In this document: positions 18,324 through 27,747 of the stretch, piece after piece
How positions within the stretch are numbered: position 1 is the stretch's first letter
Layout: every line of letters begins with the position of its first letter
Source: Pseudomonadota bacterium
GTDB lineage: Bacteria; Pseudomonadota; Gammaproteobacteria; Xanthomonadales; Xanthomonadaceae
Direction of reading: 5' to 3'
Length of the DNA: 39,730 bases
Assembly: GCA_963205445.1 (NCBI GenBank)
Contig: CAUJJG010000035.1
Span: 1 to 39,730, forward strand
Notes under the pieces: model-generated
What the model was told of the DNA's origin: nothing
What the model saw: the letters and a program-made list of their open reading frames with translations, nothing else
The model's database searches: none
Made by a program: the position numbers and the translations under genes

Positions 18324-19688
18324 ATGTCCGGACCCAGCACAGCCAGCGACATGCCGATCACCGACCATCGGCAATTGGCCGCGGTACTGGCATCGGGTGA
18401 AAAGCCCCGGGACGATTGGCGCATCGGGACCGAACACGAAAAATTCGGCTTTCGCGTCGATGATCTTCGCCCGCCGAGCTTTGATGGCGAACGTGGCATC
18501 GAAGCCCTGCTCAAGGGGCTGACCCGTTTTGGTTGGTCTGCGATTGAGGAAAATGGCCGGGTAATCGCGCTGGCGCGCAATGGGGCATCGGTGACGTTGG
18601 AGCCGGCCGGCCAGCTGGAGTTGTCCGGGGCGCCGCTTGCCACCATCCACGACACATGCAAGGAGGTCGGCAGCCACCTGCGCGAGGTGCGCGAAGTGGC
18701 GGACGAACTGCAGCTGGGCTTCCTGGGCATGGGGTTCCAGCCGAAATGGGCGCGCGCCGAGATGCCGTGGATGCCCAAGGGGCGGTATCGGATCATGAAA
18801 GCCTACATGCCCGAGGTGGGGCGGCTGGGCTTGGACATGATGACCCGCACTTGCACCGTGCAGGTCAATCTGGACTACGCCTCCGAAGCGGACATGGTGA
18901 GGAAGTTTCGCGTGTCGCTGGCACTGCAGCCCATCGCCACGGCGTTGTTCGCCGATTCGCCGTTCACCGAAGGGACGCCCAACGGGTTCCTGAGCTACCG
19001 CTCCCACATCTGGACCGATACCGACCCCGGCCGCACCGGGATGCTGGATTTCGTGTTCGAGGATGGTTTCGGCTACGAGCGCTACGTGGATTACCTGCTC
19101 GATGTGCCGATGTACTTCAGTTACCGCGATGGCATTTACCACGATGCCAGCGGCAAGTCGTTCCGGGATTTTCTGCAGGGCAGATTGGACGTGCTGCCGG
19201 GCCAGTTGCCGACGCTGCGCGACTGGAACGACCACATGACCACCGCCTTCCCGGAAGTGCGGTTGAAAAAATTCCTGGAAATGCGAGGTGCCGACAGTGG
19301 CCCGTGGAGCCGGATCTGCGCGCTGCCGGCGTTCTGGGTGGGCCTGCTGTACGACGATGCGGCGCTGGATGCCGCCTGGGACCTGGTCAAGGATTTCACC
19401 ATGGCCGAACGCCACGCCCTGCGTGATGGCGTCCCGAAATTGGCGCTGGGGCTGCCGTTCCGGGGCGGCACGGTGCGTGACCTGGCGCGTGAGGCGGTGA
19501 GGATCGCGGTGGCGGGCCTGCGCCGTCGCGCCCGTGCGGATGCCTGCGGTGCGGATGAAACCGGCTTCCTCGATCCCTTGGTGGAAATCGCGGAAACGGG
19601 GGTGACACCCGCCGAGCACAAGCTGGCCCGGTTCCATCGCGAATGGTCGGGCCGTGTGGACCCGGTGTTTCGGGAATATGCGTATTGA
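18324..19688 (+). CDS. gshA: Glutamate--cysteine ligase (plant/proteobacterial GCS2-type)
   Basis: [51 protein letters not shown]. Confidence 0.94.
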   Translation: MSGPSTASDMPITDHRQLAAVLASGEKPRDDWRIGTEHEKFGFRVDDLRPPSFDGERGIEALLKGLTRFGWSAIEENGRVIALARNGASVTLEPAGQLELSGAPLATIHDTCKEVGSHLREVREVADELQLGFLGMGFQPKWARAEMPWMPKGRYRIMKAYMPEVGRLGLDMMTRTCTVQVNLDYASEADMVRKFRVSLALQPIATALFADSPFTEGTPNGFLSYRSHIWTDTDPGRTGMLDFVFEDGFGYERYVDYLLDVPMYFSYRDGIYHDASGKSFRDFLQGRLDVLPGQLPTLRDWNDHMTTAFPEVRLKKFLEMRGADSGPWSRICALPAFWVGLLYDDAALDAAWDLVKDFTMAERHALRDGVPKLALGLPFRGGTVRDLAREAVRIAVAGLRRRARADACGADETGFLDPLVEIAETGVTPAEHKLARFHREWSGRVDPVFREYAY

Positions 19689-19764
19689 GCATCGGCATGC
19701 GGCGGGAATGGTCGCGGCCGCAACTTTTGCTGCGTCGCAGCAAGTTTCGCGATAGCCTGCGGGC

Positions 19765-22479
19765 ATGACACCTCCGCAAATGCCGCTGCGCGAGCAGCTT
19801 GACTTCGCCGCCACTGACGCCCCCCTGCGTGATGACGTGCGCCGCCTTGGGTCGATGGTCGGTGAAATGCTGGCCGAGCAAGTGTCGCCCGCGTTTCTGG
19901 CGCAGGTTGAGGCGGTGCGCAAGATCGCGATCGCAAGGCGCGAGCAGGGCGAGCCTGTAGCCGCCTTGGTGCGGCGCCTCGCATCGGTGCCGCAATCGGA
20001 GGCCGAGCCGCTGGTTCGCGCCTTTGCGGCGTATTTCAGTGCCACCAACATCGCCGAGCGCGTGCATCGCATCCGTCGCCGCCGGGACTACCAGAGGCTG
20101 GACCAAGCGCCACAACCCGGGGGGCTGGAGGCGGTCTTGCGCGACCTGCAGGCGGAGGGCGTCACGCTGGAGGAGCTGCGACAGCAGTTGCAGGCGCTGT
20201 GCGTGGAGCCGGTCTTCACGGCGCACCCCACCGAGGCGGTGCGGCGTGCGCTGCTGTTGAAGGAAGCGGTGGTGGTGGAACGCTTGATCGCCGACATCGA
20301 CGGCAGCCGGACGCCGCCGGAGCGGCGTGCCGACGATGCCCGCATCCGGCAGTCCCTGACGACGGCATGGCAGACCAATGAGGCGCCGCCGCTGCGACCC
20401 AGCGTGAAGGACGAAATCGAACACATCGGGTTCTACCTCGGCAACGTGCTGTATCGCGTGCTGCCGGTGTTCTACGAGGCGTTTGCCGATGCGGTGGAGG
20501 CCGTCTATGGCGAGCCTCTGGCGTTGCCGCCGGTGCTGCGCTTCGGTAGTTGGGTTGGCGGCGACATGGATGGCAATCCCAATGTCGGCGCCGACAGCAT
20601 TCACGCCGCATTGCTGGCGCAGCGTGCACAGGCACTGGATTGCTATTTGCATGATCTCCGTGCGCTGGGCGACATCCTGACCCAGAGTCACGGGAATGCC
20701 GAGGTGGATGCGGCCATCGAGCAGCGGGCTGCTGCACATCGCGCGGCCTTGCCGCCGGGCGCCGTCAAGAGCCGGCCACGGCTCGCGGACATGCCCTATC
20801 GTCAACTGCTGTGGGCCATGCGTGCGCGCTTGGCGGCCACGGGCGAGGGCGGCGTGGGTGCTTATCCGGATGCGGCCGCCTTCATCGCCGACCTGGAGCT
20901 GATCGACGCCAGCCTGCAGGCCCATCGGGGCGAGCATGCCGGTCGCTTTGCCCTGCAGCGCATTCTCTGGCGTGCGCGCAGCTTTGGTTTCCACATGGCG
21001 ACGCTGGATCTGCGTCAGGATTCCGCCGTGCACGATCAGGCGCTGGCCGCCCTCGAGGCGGACCCCGCTTGGGCCACGCGTGCCGTGCCGGAGCGTGTCG
21101 AGCGATTGCATGCGCTGATCGCGGGGGCGCAGGCCAGCGTCCCCGATGCCGGCGAAGCGACAGCCGCGCTGGCGGTGTTCCGCGCCGTGCATGCGCTGCG
21201 TGCCCAGTTGGGTGCGCATGCCTTCGGGCCGTACATCATCAGCATGGCGCGCAGCGCCGCCGACGCGTTGGCGGTGCTGGCGCTGGCACGCTTGGCCGGT
21301 TGCGTCTCGGAGGGCGAGGTGCCGTTGGACGTGGCGCCGTTGTTCGAGACCGTGGATGATCTGGAAGCGGCACCGGCGACGATGCGTGCGCTTTTCGAAG
21401 ATGCCGTCTATCGCCGGCATCTGGCGGCGCGTGGTCAGCGTCAGGTGGTGATGCTGGGGTACAGCGACAGCGCCAAGGATGGGGGCATTCTGGCCTCACG
21501 ATGGGCGCTGCAGCGGGCGCAGGTGGAATTGCTGGAGGTGGCGCGTGCGGCCGGCGTGCAGATCGTGTTCTTCCACGGACGTGGCGGCTCGGTCAGCCGT
21601 GGTGGCGGCAAGACCGAGCGCGCGATCATCGCCGCGCCGCGCGGCAGCGTGGCCGGACGCATGCGCGTGACCGAGCAGGGCGAGGTCATCCATCGCAAGT
21701 ACGGCATCCGCGCGCTGGCGTTGCGCAATCTGGAGCAAACCACGGGCGCGGTGCTGCGTGCCTCGCTGCGGCCACGCCCGGCGGAGCCGCGCGAGGACGG
21801 CTGGCGTGCGATTGCCGCCGAGCTTGCCCAGGTTTCGCGCGCGCACTACCGCGCGCTGGTGCACGAGCATCCAGAATTCCCCGCTTATTTCCGTGCCGCC
21901 ACCCCGGTGGACGTGATCGAGCGCCTGCACATCAGTTCGCGGCCCTCGCGCCGGCGAGAGGGGGGGATATCCAATCTGCGCGCGATCCCTTGGGTGTTTT
22001 CGTGGTCGCAAAATCGCAGCGGTCTGACCGGCTGGTACGGCCTTGGCACCGCACTTGCACACGGTATCGAGACCCATGGCTTGGACGCGATGGTGGCGAT
22101 GGCGCGTGACTGGCCGTTCTTTGCGGCAATGCTGGATGACGTCGAGATGTTGCTGGCCAAATCCGACATCGCGATCTTCGAGTGCTATTCCAAGCTGGCC
22201 GGCGAGCTGCACGCGGCATTTTTTCCGCGCATCGACGAAGAGTTTGCGCGGACCTGCAAGGCGATCCTGGCGATCAAGCAAAGGCAGGCACTGCTGGAGG
22301 ACGACTATCGCCTGCGTCTGTCGATTCGCCTGCGAAACCCCTATGTCGACCCGATCAGTTTGTTGCAAGTAGCGCTGCTGCAGCGATGGCGCGAGGGCGG
22401 GCGCACGGATGACGGGTTGTTGCGGGTGCTGGTGTCCACCGTCAACGGCATCAGCGCGGGGATCCAGAATACGGGGTGA
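19765..22479 (+). CDS. ppc: Phosphoenolpyruvate carboxylase
   Basis: 904 aa; VFTAHPTEAVRR, GSWVGGDMDGNPNV, VMLGYSDSAKDGG, FHGRGGSVSRGGGKTERAI, QNRSGLTGWYGLGTAL, C-terminal NTG. Confidence 0.98.
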   Translation: MTPPQMPLREQLDFAATDAPLRDDVRRLGSMVGEMLAEQVSPAFLAQVEAVRKIAIARREQGEPVAALVRRLASVPQSEAEPLVRAFAAYFSATNIAERVHRIRRRRDYQRLDQAPQPGGLEAVLRDLQAEGVTLEELRQQLQALCVEPVFTAHPTEAVRRALLLKEAVVVERLIADIDGSRTPPERRADDARIRQSLTTAWQTNEAPPLRPSVKDEIEHIGFYLGNVLYRVLPVFYEAFADAVEAVYGEPLALPPVLRFGSWVGGDMDGNPNVGADSIHAALLAQRAQALDCYLHDLRALGDILTQSHGNAEVDAAIEQRAAAHRAALPPGAVKSRPRLADMPYRQLLWAMRARLAATGEGGVGAYPDAAAFIADLELIDASLQAHRGEHAGRFALQRILWRARSFGFHMATLDLRQDSAVHDQALAALEADPAWATRAVPERVERLHALIAGAQASVPDAGEATAALAVFRAVHALRAQLGAHAFGPYIISMARSAADALAVLALARLAGCVSEGEVPLDVAPLFETVDDLEAAPATMRALFEDAVYRRHLAARGQRQVVMLGYSDSAKDGGILASRWALQRAQVELLEVARAAGVQIVFFHGRGGSVSRGGGKTERAIIAAPRGSVAGRMRVTEQGEVIHRKYGIRALALRNLEQTTGAVLRASLRPRPAEPREDGWRAIAAELAQVSRAHYRALVHEHPEFPAYFRAATPVDVIERLHISSRPSRRREGGISNLRAIPWVFSWSQNRSGLTGWYGLGTALAHGIETHGLDAMVAMARDWPFFAAMLDDVEMLLAKSDIAIFECYSKLAGELHAAFFPRIDEEFARTCKAILAIKQRQALLEDDYRLRLSIRLRNPYVDPISLLQVALLQRWREGGRTDDGLLRVLVSTVNGISAGIQNTG

Positions 22480-23676
<1,197 letters not shown>

Positions 23677-23680
23677 CCCG

Positions 23681-24511
23681 ATGGAGCGCATCGAACACCG
23701 CGCCTGCTTTGGCGGCTGGCAGGAGGTATACCGGCATCGGTCGCATACGCTTGATTGCGACATGCAGTTCGCCATCTACCTGCCCCCGCAGGCGCAGCAC
23801 GGCCCGGTGCCGGTGCTGTACTGGCTTTCGGGCCTGACCTGCACCGAGCAGAATTTCATCCAGAAGGCCGGCGCGCAGCGCTACGCGGCCGAGCACGGCA
23901 TCGCCATCGTCTGCCCGGACACCAGCCCGCGCGGCGAGGGCGTGGCCGATGCCGAAGGCTATGACCTCGGCATCGGTGCGGGCTTCTACGTCAATGCGAC
24001 GCAGGCGCCGTGGGTGGCGCACTACCGCATGCACGACTACGTGGTCGAAGAACTGCCAGCGTTGGTCGAGGAGAATTTCCCGGTGACGACTTCGCGTGCA
24101 ATCAGTGGTCATTCGATGGGCGGCCACGGCGCGCTGACGCTGGCCCTGCGCAATCCGGGGCGCTACCGCAGTGTGTCGGTGTTCGCACCGATCGTGGCCC
24201 CATCCCGGGTGCCGTGGGGGCAGAAGGCGTTTGCGGCGTATCTGGGCGAGGACCGCGGGACATGGGCGCAGTACGATGCCTGCGCGCTGCTGGCATCGGC
24301 GAGCGAGCGCCTGCCGCTGCTGGTGGACCAAGGCGGCGACGATGAGTTTCTTGATGGCCAGCTGCGCCCGCAACTGCTGCAAGCGGCGGCGGAAGCAGCC
24401 GGGCATCCGCTCAGGCTGCGGATGCAGCCGGGCCACGACCACAGTTACTACTTCATCGCCAGCTTTATCGGCGAGCATATCGCCCACCACGCGGCGGCAC
24501 TGAGAGCGTAA
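23681..24511 (+). CDS. frmB: S-formylglutathione hydrolase
   Basis: [54 protein letters not shown]. Confidence 0.97.
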   Translation: MERIEHRACFGGWQEVYRHRSHTLDCDMQFAIYLPPQAQHGPVPVLYWLSGLTCTEQNFIQKAGAQRYAAEHGIAIVCPDTSPRGEGVADAEGYDLGIGAGFYVNATQAPWVAHYRMHDYVVEELPALVEENFPVTTSRAISGHSMGGHGALTLALRNPGRYRSVSVFAPIVAPSRVPWGQKAFAAYLGEDRGTWAQYDACALLASASERLPLLVDQGGDDEFLDGQLRPQLLQAAAEAAGHPLRLRMQPGHDHSYYFIASFIGEHIAHHAAALRA

Positions 24512-24524
24512 AGACGTGGTCTTG

Positions 24525-24555
24525 GTGCGCATCCGCAGTCGATGCGGATGCGCAC
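24525..24555. terminator. Bidirectional terminator-like hairpin between convergent genes
   Basis: gtgcgcatccgca-gtcga-tgcggatgcgcac: perfect 13-bp stem, 5-nt loop, within the 55-bp intergenic region. Confidence 0.75.
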
Positions 24556-24566
24556 GCCTGCGTGGT

Positions 24567-25373
24567 TCAACGCCCGAACTTCGGCAACTCCTTCAACGGC
24601 AGCGCCGCATAATCAAAACGCCCGCTGGCTGATGCCAGTACTTTCCCCTTGAGCTCCTTTGCAAGATTCGATGCGGGGATGTCCTTCGCGGTGAAGCTTC
24701 CGGCAAGCGCATAGCTGCCGTCGGCATTGCGATCGAAGCGTTCGATGGTCACTTGCACGTCCTTGCTTTCGTAGAAATCGAACATCGATTTGACCTTGGG
24801 ACGATAGGTCAGGCTGGCATCGTTGAAGGACAAATCGGCTTCGTTGAAGTCAAGGCTGATGGTCAGCTGGTCGCCGTCGCCGGACTTGCCGCTCAGGTTG
24901 GCTTGCAGCGTCTTGATGATATCGACCTTGGTCACGCTGGCGTCGTGGAAGGTCTTGCCGGCCATACCGCCCACGATGTCACGCACGCTGTCGGCGTCCA
25001 TCTTCGTGCCCGTTCCAAGTTGCTCCAGCTTGCGGTTGGCATCGTCGATGGCCTTGCGGCCTTTGCCCGTGTCGAGCTTGTCGTCCACCTGCTCGGCGAT
25101 GTCATCGGCCACCTTGGTGGACAGCGAACGGAAACGCTGCGTGCCGTTGCCGATATCGGCTTCGATGGCGCCTTGTTCGCTCTGGCCGGGTTGCAAAGGG
25201 GCATCACCGCTGGGCAGTGCGCCTGCATCGGCGGCATCCTGTGCCACTTGGTCCATGGCGGCTGGCATGTTGGAGGCGGCGGTGTCGGCAGAGGGCGCGG
25301 CATCCTGCTTGCAGCCGGCAAGCAGGGCCAAGGACAGCAGTGACAAGAGTAATGGGCTGCGTTGACGGCGCAT
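24567..25373 (-). CDS. Putative lipoprotein of unknown function
   Basis: LLSLLSLALLAGC lipobox; 268 aa; no family recognised by eye. Confidence 0.8.
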   Translation of the reverse strand: MRRQRSPLLLSLLSLALLAGCKQDAAPSADTAASNMPAAMDQVAQDAADAGALPSGDAPLQPGQSEQGAIEADIGNGTQRFRSLSTKVADDIAEQVDDKLDTGKGRKAIDDANRKLEQLGTGTKMDADSVRDIVGGMAGKTFHDASVTKVDIIKTLQANLSGKSGDGDQLTISLDFNEADLSFNDASLTYRPKVKSMFDFYESKDVQVTIERFDRNADGSYALAGSFTAKDIPASNLAKELKGKVLASASGRFDYAALPLKELPKFGR

Positions 25374-25420
25374 GTGCAGGATTCCTTGGAATGGCGAGAG
25401 CTGTGTGTGGCGTGCGTGAG

Positions 25421-26401
25421 TCATTTCGAAGGGGTGTCAAGGATGATCTGGACGCCAGGTTTGACACCGGCAACCCAGCCCTTGTCCTGCGCCTGCAACA
25501 TCAACGGCGCGCCCTTGCCCTTCAAGAAGCAGCGCGGATGCTCGATGAAGTAACTGCCGGTGGGTTCGTAATGCCAGCCGGCGCAGGCCGCATTGGCATT
25601 GCAGGCTGCCTGACAATCCTTGGCGGTCTGGTTGGTGCGGAAATCCATCGCCTGTGTGCCGCCGCCGTCTTCCACGCCCTCCAGTTGGGAACCCGGCACC
25701 CAATCCAGTGAATAACCGGGGATCCATTCCTGTGCCTGCTTGACCTTGGGTGAGGGCGGTGTCGGTGTCTCTGCGATCTTGCCCAGCGCATCGTCAAGTT
25801 CGGCCGCATTGCGCGCATGGACGTAACGCCCGCCGGTATTGGCGGCCAGGCATTGCAGTTGGCGGTCGGCCTTGCTGCCTTTTTGGATGTCGAAACCGAC
25901 CACATGTGCGGTGAAGTCCACACCCATGGCTTCCAGTTCCTTGCCCAGGGCGCAGGGGTCGGCGTTGCAGGTTTCCTCGCCGTCGCTGACCAGGATCACG
26001 GTGGCTTTCTGCTCGGTGTAGCGCAGTTGCTCCGCCGCCATCCGCACCGAGGCGGTGATGGGCGTCATGCCCTTGGGATTGAGCGCGTTGACCTGCTTGC
26101 GGATGCCGGCGGCGGTATTCGGGCCGATGGCTTGCAGCACTTCGATGTCGGCGCAGTCGCCCTTGCGGCGGTGGCCGTAGGCCATCAGGCCAAGCTCGCC
26201 ACCTCGCCAGCCGTCCAGCATCGACCCCACTGCTTCGCGGGCGATGGCGATCTTGGTCTGACCATTGATCTGGCCCCACATGGAGCCGGAAGCATCCAGC
26301 ACCAGCATGGTTTTGGGCGCATGTTTGCCTGCGGCGTGCAGGCCGGCAGCGGCGGCGATGGCGGTGGCCAGCAGGCCGAACGTCAGCAGGGGTTTGATCA
26401 T
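25421..26401 (-). CDS. Secreted vWA domain protein with C-terminal PAN/Apple-like domain
   Basis: Signal peptide; MIDAS MLVLDASGSMWGQ, GMTPITASV, LVSDGEETC; C-terminal cysteine-containing region DFRTNQTAKDCQAACNANAACAGWHYEPTGSYFIEHPRCFLKGK. Confidence 0.88.
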   Translation of the reverse strand: MIKPLLTFGLLATAIAAAAGLHAAGKHAPKTMLVLDASGSMWGQINGQTKIAIAREAVGSMLDGWRGGELGLMAYGHRRKGDCADIEVLQAIGPNTAAGIRKQVNALNPKGMTPITASVRMAAEQLRYTEQKATVILVSDGEETCNADPCALGKELEAMGVDFTAHVVGFDIQKGSKADRQLQCLAANTGGRYVHARNAAELDDALGKIAETPTPPSPKVKQAQEWIPGYSLDWVPGSQLEGVEDGGGTQAMDFRTNQTAKDCQAACNANAACAGWHYEPTGSYFIEHPRCFLKGKGAPLMLQAQDKGWVAGVKPGVQIILDTPSK

Positions 26402-26436
26402 GACAAGTCCTGATGGGGTGAGTGAGGGGCAAGACA

Positions 26437-26491
26437 TTGCGCAATATGCAGCCTTGCGCAGTCGAGCGACAATTACGCAGTCAAACGACAA
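26437..26491. repeat. Short direct repeats and palindrome upstream of the vWA-PAN gene
   Basis: attgcgcaat palindrome (26436-26445); tandem 19-mers ttgcgcagtcgagcgacaa (26454-26472) / ttacgcagtcaaacgacaa (26473-26491), 3 mismatches. Confidence 0.8.
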
Positions 26492-26521
26492 ATGCGGACA
26501 TCGGGCGTGTTTTCTGGAGGG

Positions 26522-27085
26522 TCAGGGATGGCTGTCCAACACGCGGTCGGCACGTACGCGCAGGCGGATGGCGTTGGCGTCGGCCACGTAGTCGCCAACC
26601 AGCGCCTCCCCATCGCGATGCAGTTCCAATCGGTGCTCCATGCCGTCGGCCGAGGGATGAAATGCCAGCACGATTCGCTCATGCGTCGCCTGGACACGAT
26701 CGAAGCCGGTTGCCATGCCGATCAGTTCGCAGTCCGTGGTGCCGGTGATGGGCGCGCCGGCCACGGCATCGCAGAACGGTTGATGCAGCACATAGTCTCC
26801 ACTGCCTTCGGTTTCGCCCGCACTGCTCTGGATGGTCAGCGCCATCAAGGCCTGATCATGCGGGTCATCCGCTGCAACCAGCCGCCAATTGCCGTGGTAC
26901 TCATCAGGCGGGAGCAGCCTTTCATTTGCATCCGGGCCACTGCCGGGGTCATTGCCGGGTGTGGGTGGTTCGGGTGCGGCATCGGCGGTGACGGGCGGCG
27001 TTGTGGGCGCGGATTGCGCGCAGGCGGCCAGCGCAGGCAGGCACAGTAGCGGCAGCAGCAAACGAAGAGTCGCTTGAGAGGGCAT
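26522..27085 (-). CDS. Putative lipoprotein of unknown function
   Basis: MPSQATLRLLLPLLCLPALAACAQ lipobox followed by Pro-rich linker; 187 aa. Confidence 0.75.
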   Translation of the reverse strand: MPSQATLRLLLPLLCLPALAACAQSAPTTPPVTADAAPEPPTPGNDPGSGPDANERLLPPDEYHGNWRLVAADDPHDQALMALTIQSSAGETEGSGDYVLHQPFCDAVAGAPITGTTDCELIGMATGFDRVQATHERIVLAFHPSADGMEHRLELHRDGEALVGDYVADANAIRLRVRADRVLDSHP

Positions 27086-27198
27086 GGGCTTCGCCAGCAT
27101 GGGAAGGATGCAGTGGTTACGCAGCGTGGCGTTGGATGCGGACATGCCGGTTGCAGCGCGATGGTATGGTGCGCCTCGTCCCCCGACGCCATGCCCGC

Positions 27199-27747
27199 AT
27201 GCCACAGGTTTCCGACACGCCCGATGCTGCCCTTGCGGCGACCGCGCAAGCCCTTGCGCCCATGTTGCTGGACGATCTGCGTCAGCGTGCGCGCCGCGAG
27301 CGCAGGCGGGTGGGCGCGGGTGAGACGATGCGGACCACCGCGCTGGTGCATGAAGCCTTCCTGCGGTTGCATCGCAGTGGCCAGTGGGCGGACGAGTTGC
27401 ATTTCCTGCGTTCCGCCGCGCTTGCGATGCGGCAGGCGTTGGTGGATCACGCACGCCGTCGCCTCTCGGAGAAGCGGGGCAGCGGGCGGGTGGAGTCACT
27501 GGAGGATCACCCCGGCGTGGAGCCGTTCCTGGTCAGTGACGAGCAGCTGGTGGAGGTGGACGAGGCGCTGCGCGAACTTGCAGCGCTCAATCCGCGCCTG
27601 GCCCAGGTGGTGGAGTGCCGCTTCTTTGGTGGTTTTTCCGAGCCGGAGACGGCGCGCATCCTGGGCATTACCGATCGCACCGTGCGTCGTGACTGGGTCA
27701 AGGCGCGGGCTTGGCTGTTCACGCGTCTGGACGTGACGCAGGGGTGA
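27199..27747 (+). CDS. ECF-type RNA polymerase sigma factor (Sig-70_X6-like)
   Basis: LLDDLRQRARRERRRVGAGETMRTTALVHEAFLRL...SEPETARILGITDRTVRRDWVKARAWLF. Confidence 0.92.
   Translation: MPQVSDTPDAALAATAQALAPMLLDDLRQRARRERRRVGAGETMRTTALVHEAFLRLHRSGQWADELHFLRSAALAMRQALVDHARRRLSEKRGSGRVESLEDHPGVEPFLVSDEQLVEVDEALRELAALNPRLAQVVECRFFGGFSEPETARILGITDRTVRRDWVKARAWLFTRLDVTQG

Noticed and set aside
17565-20072. 835-aa minus-strand ORF
   Set aside because: Antisense to engB, gshA and the start of ppc; low-complexity His/Gln/Arg-rich translation typical of spurious ORFs in high-GC DNA.
19396-21420. 674-aa minus-strand ORF
   Set aside because: Antisense to gshA/ppc, which are unambiguous.
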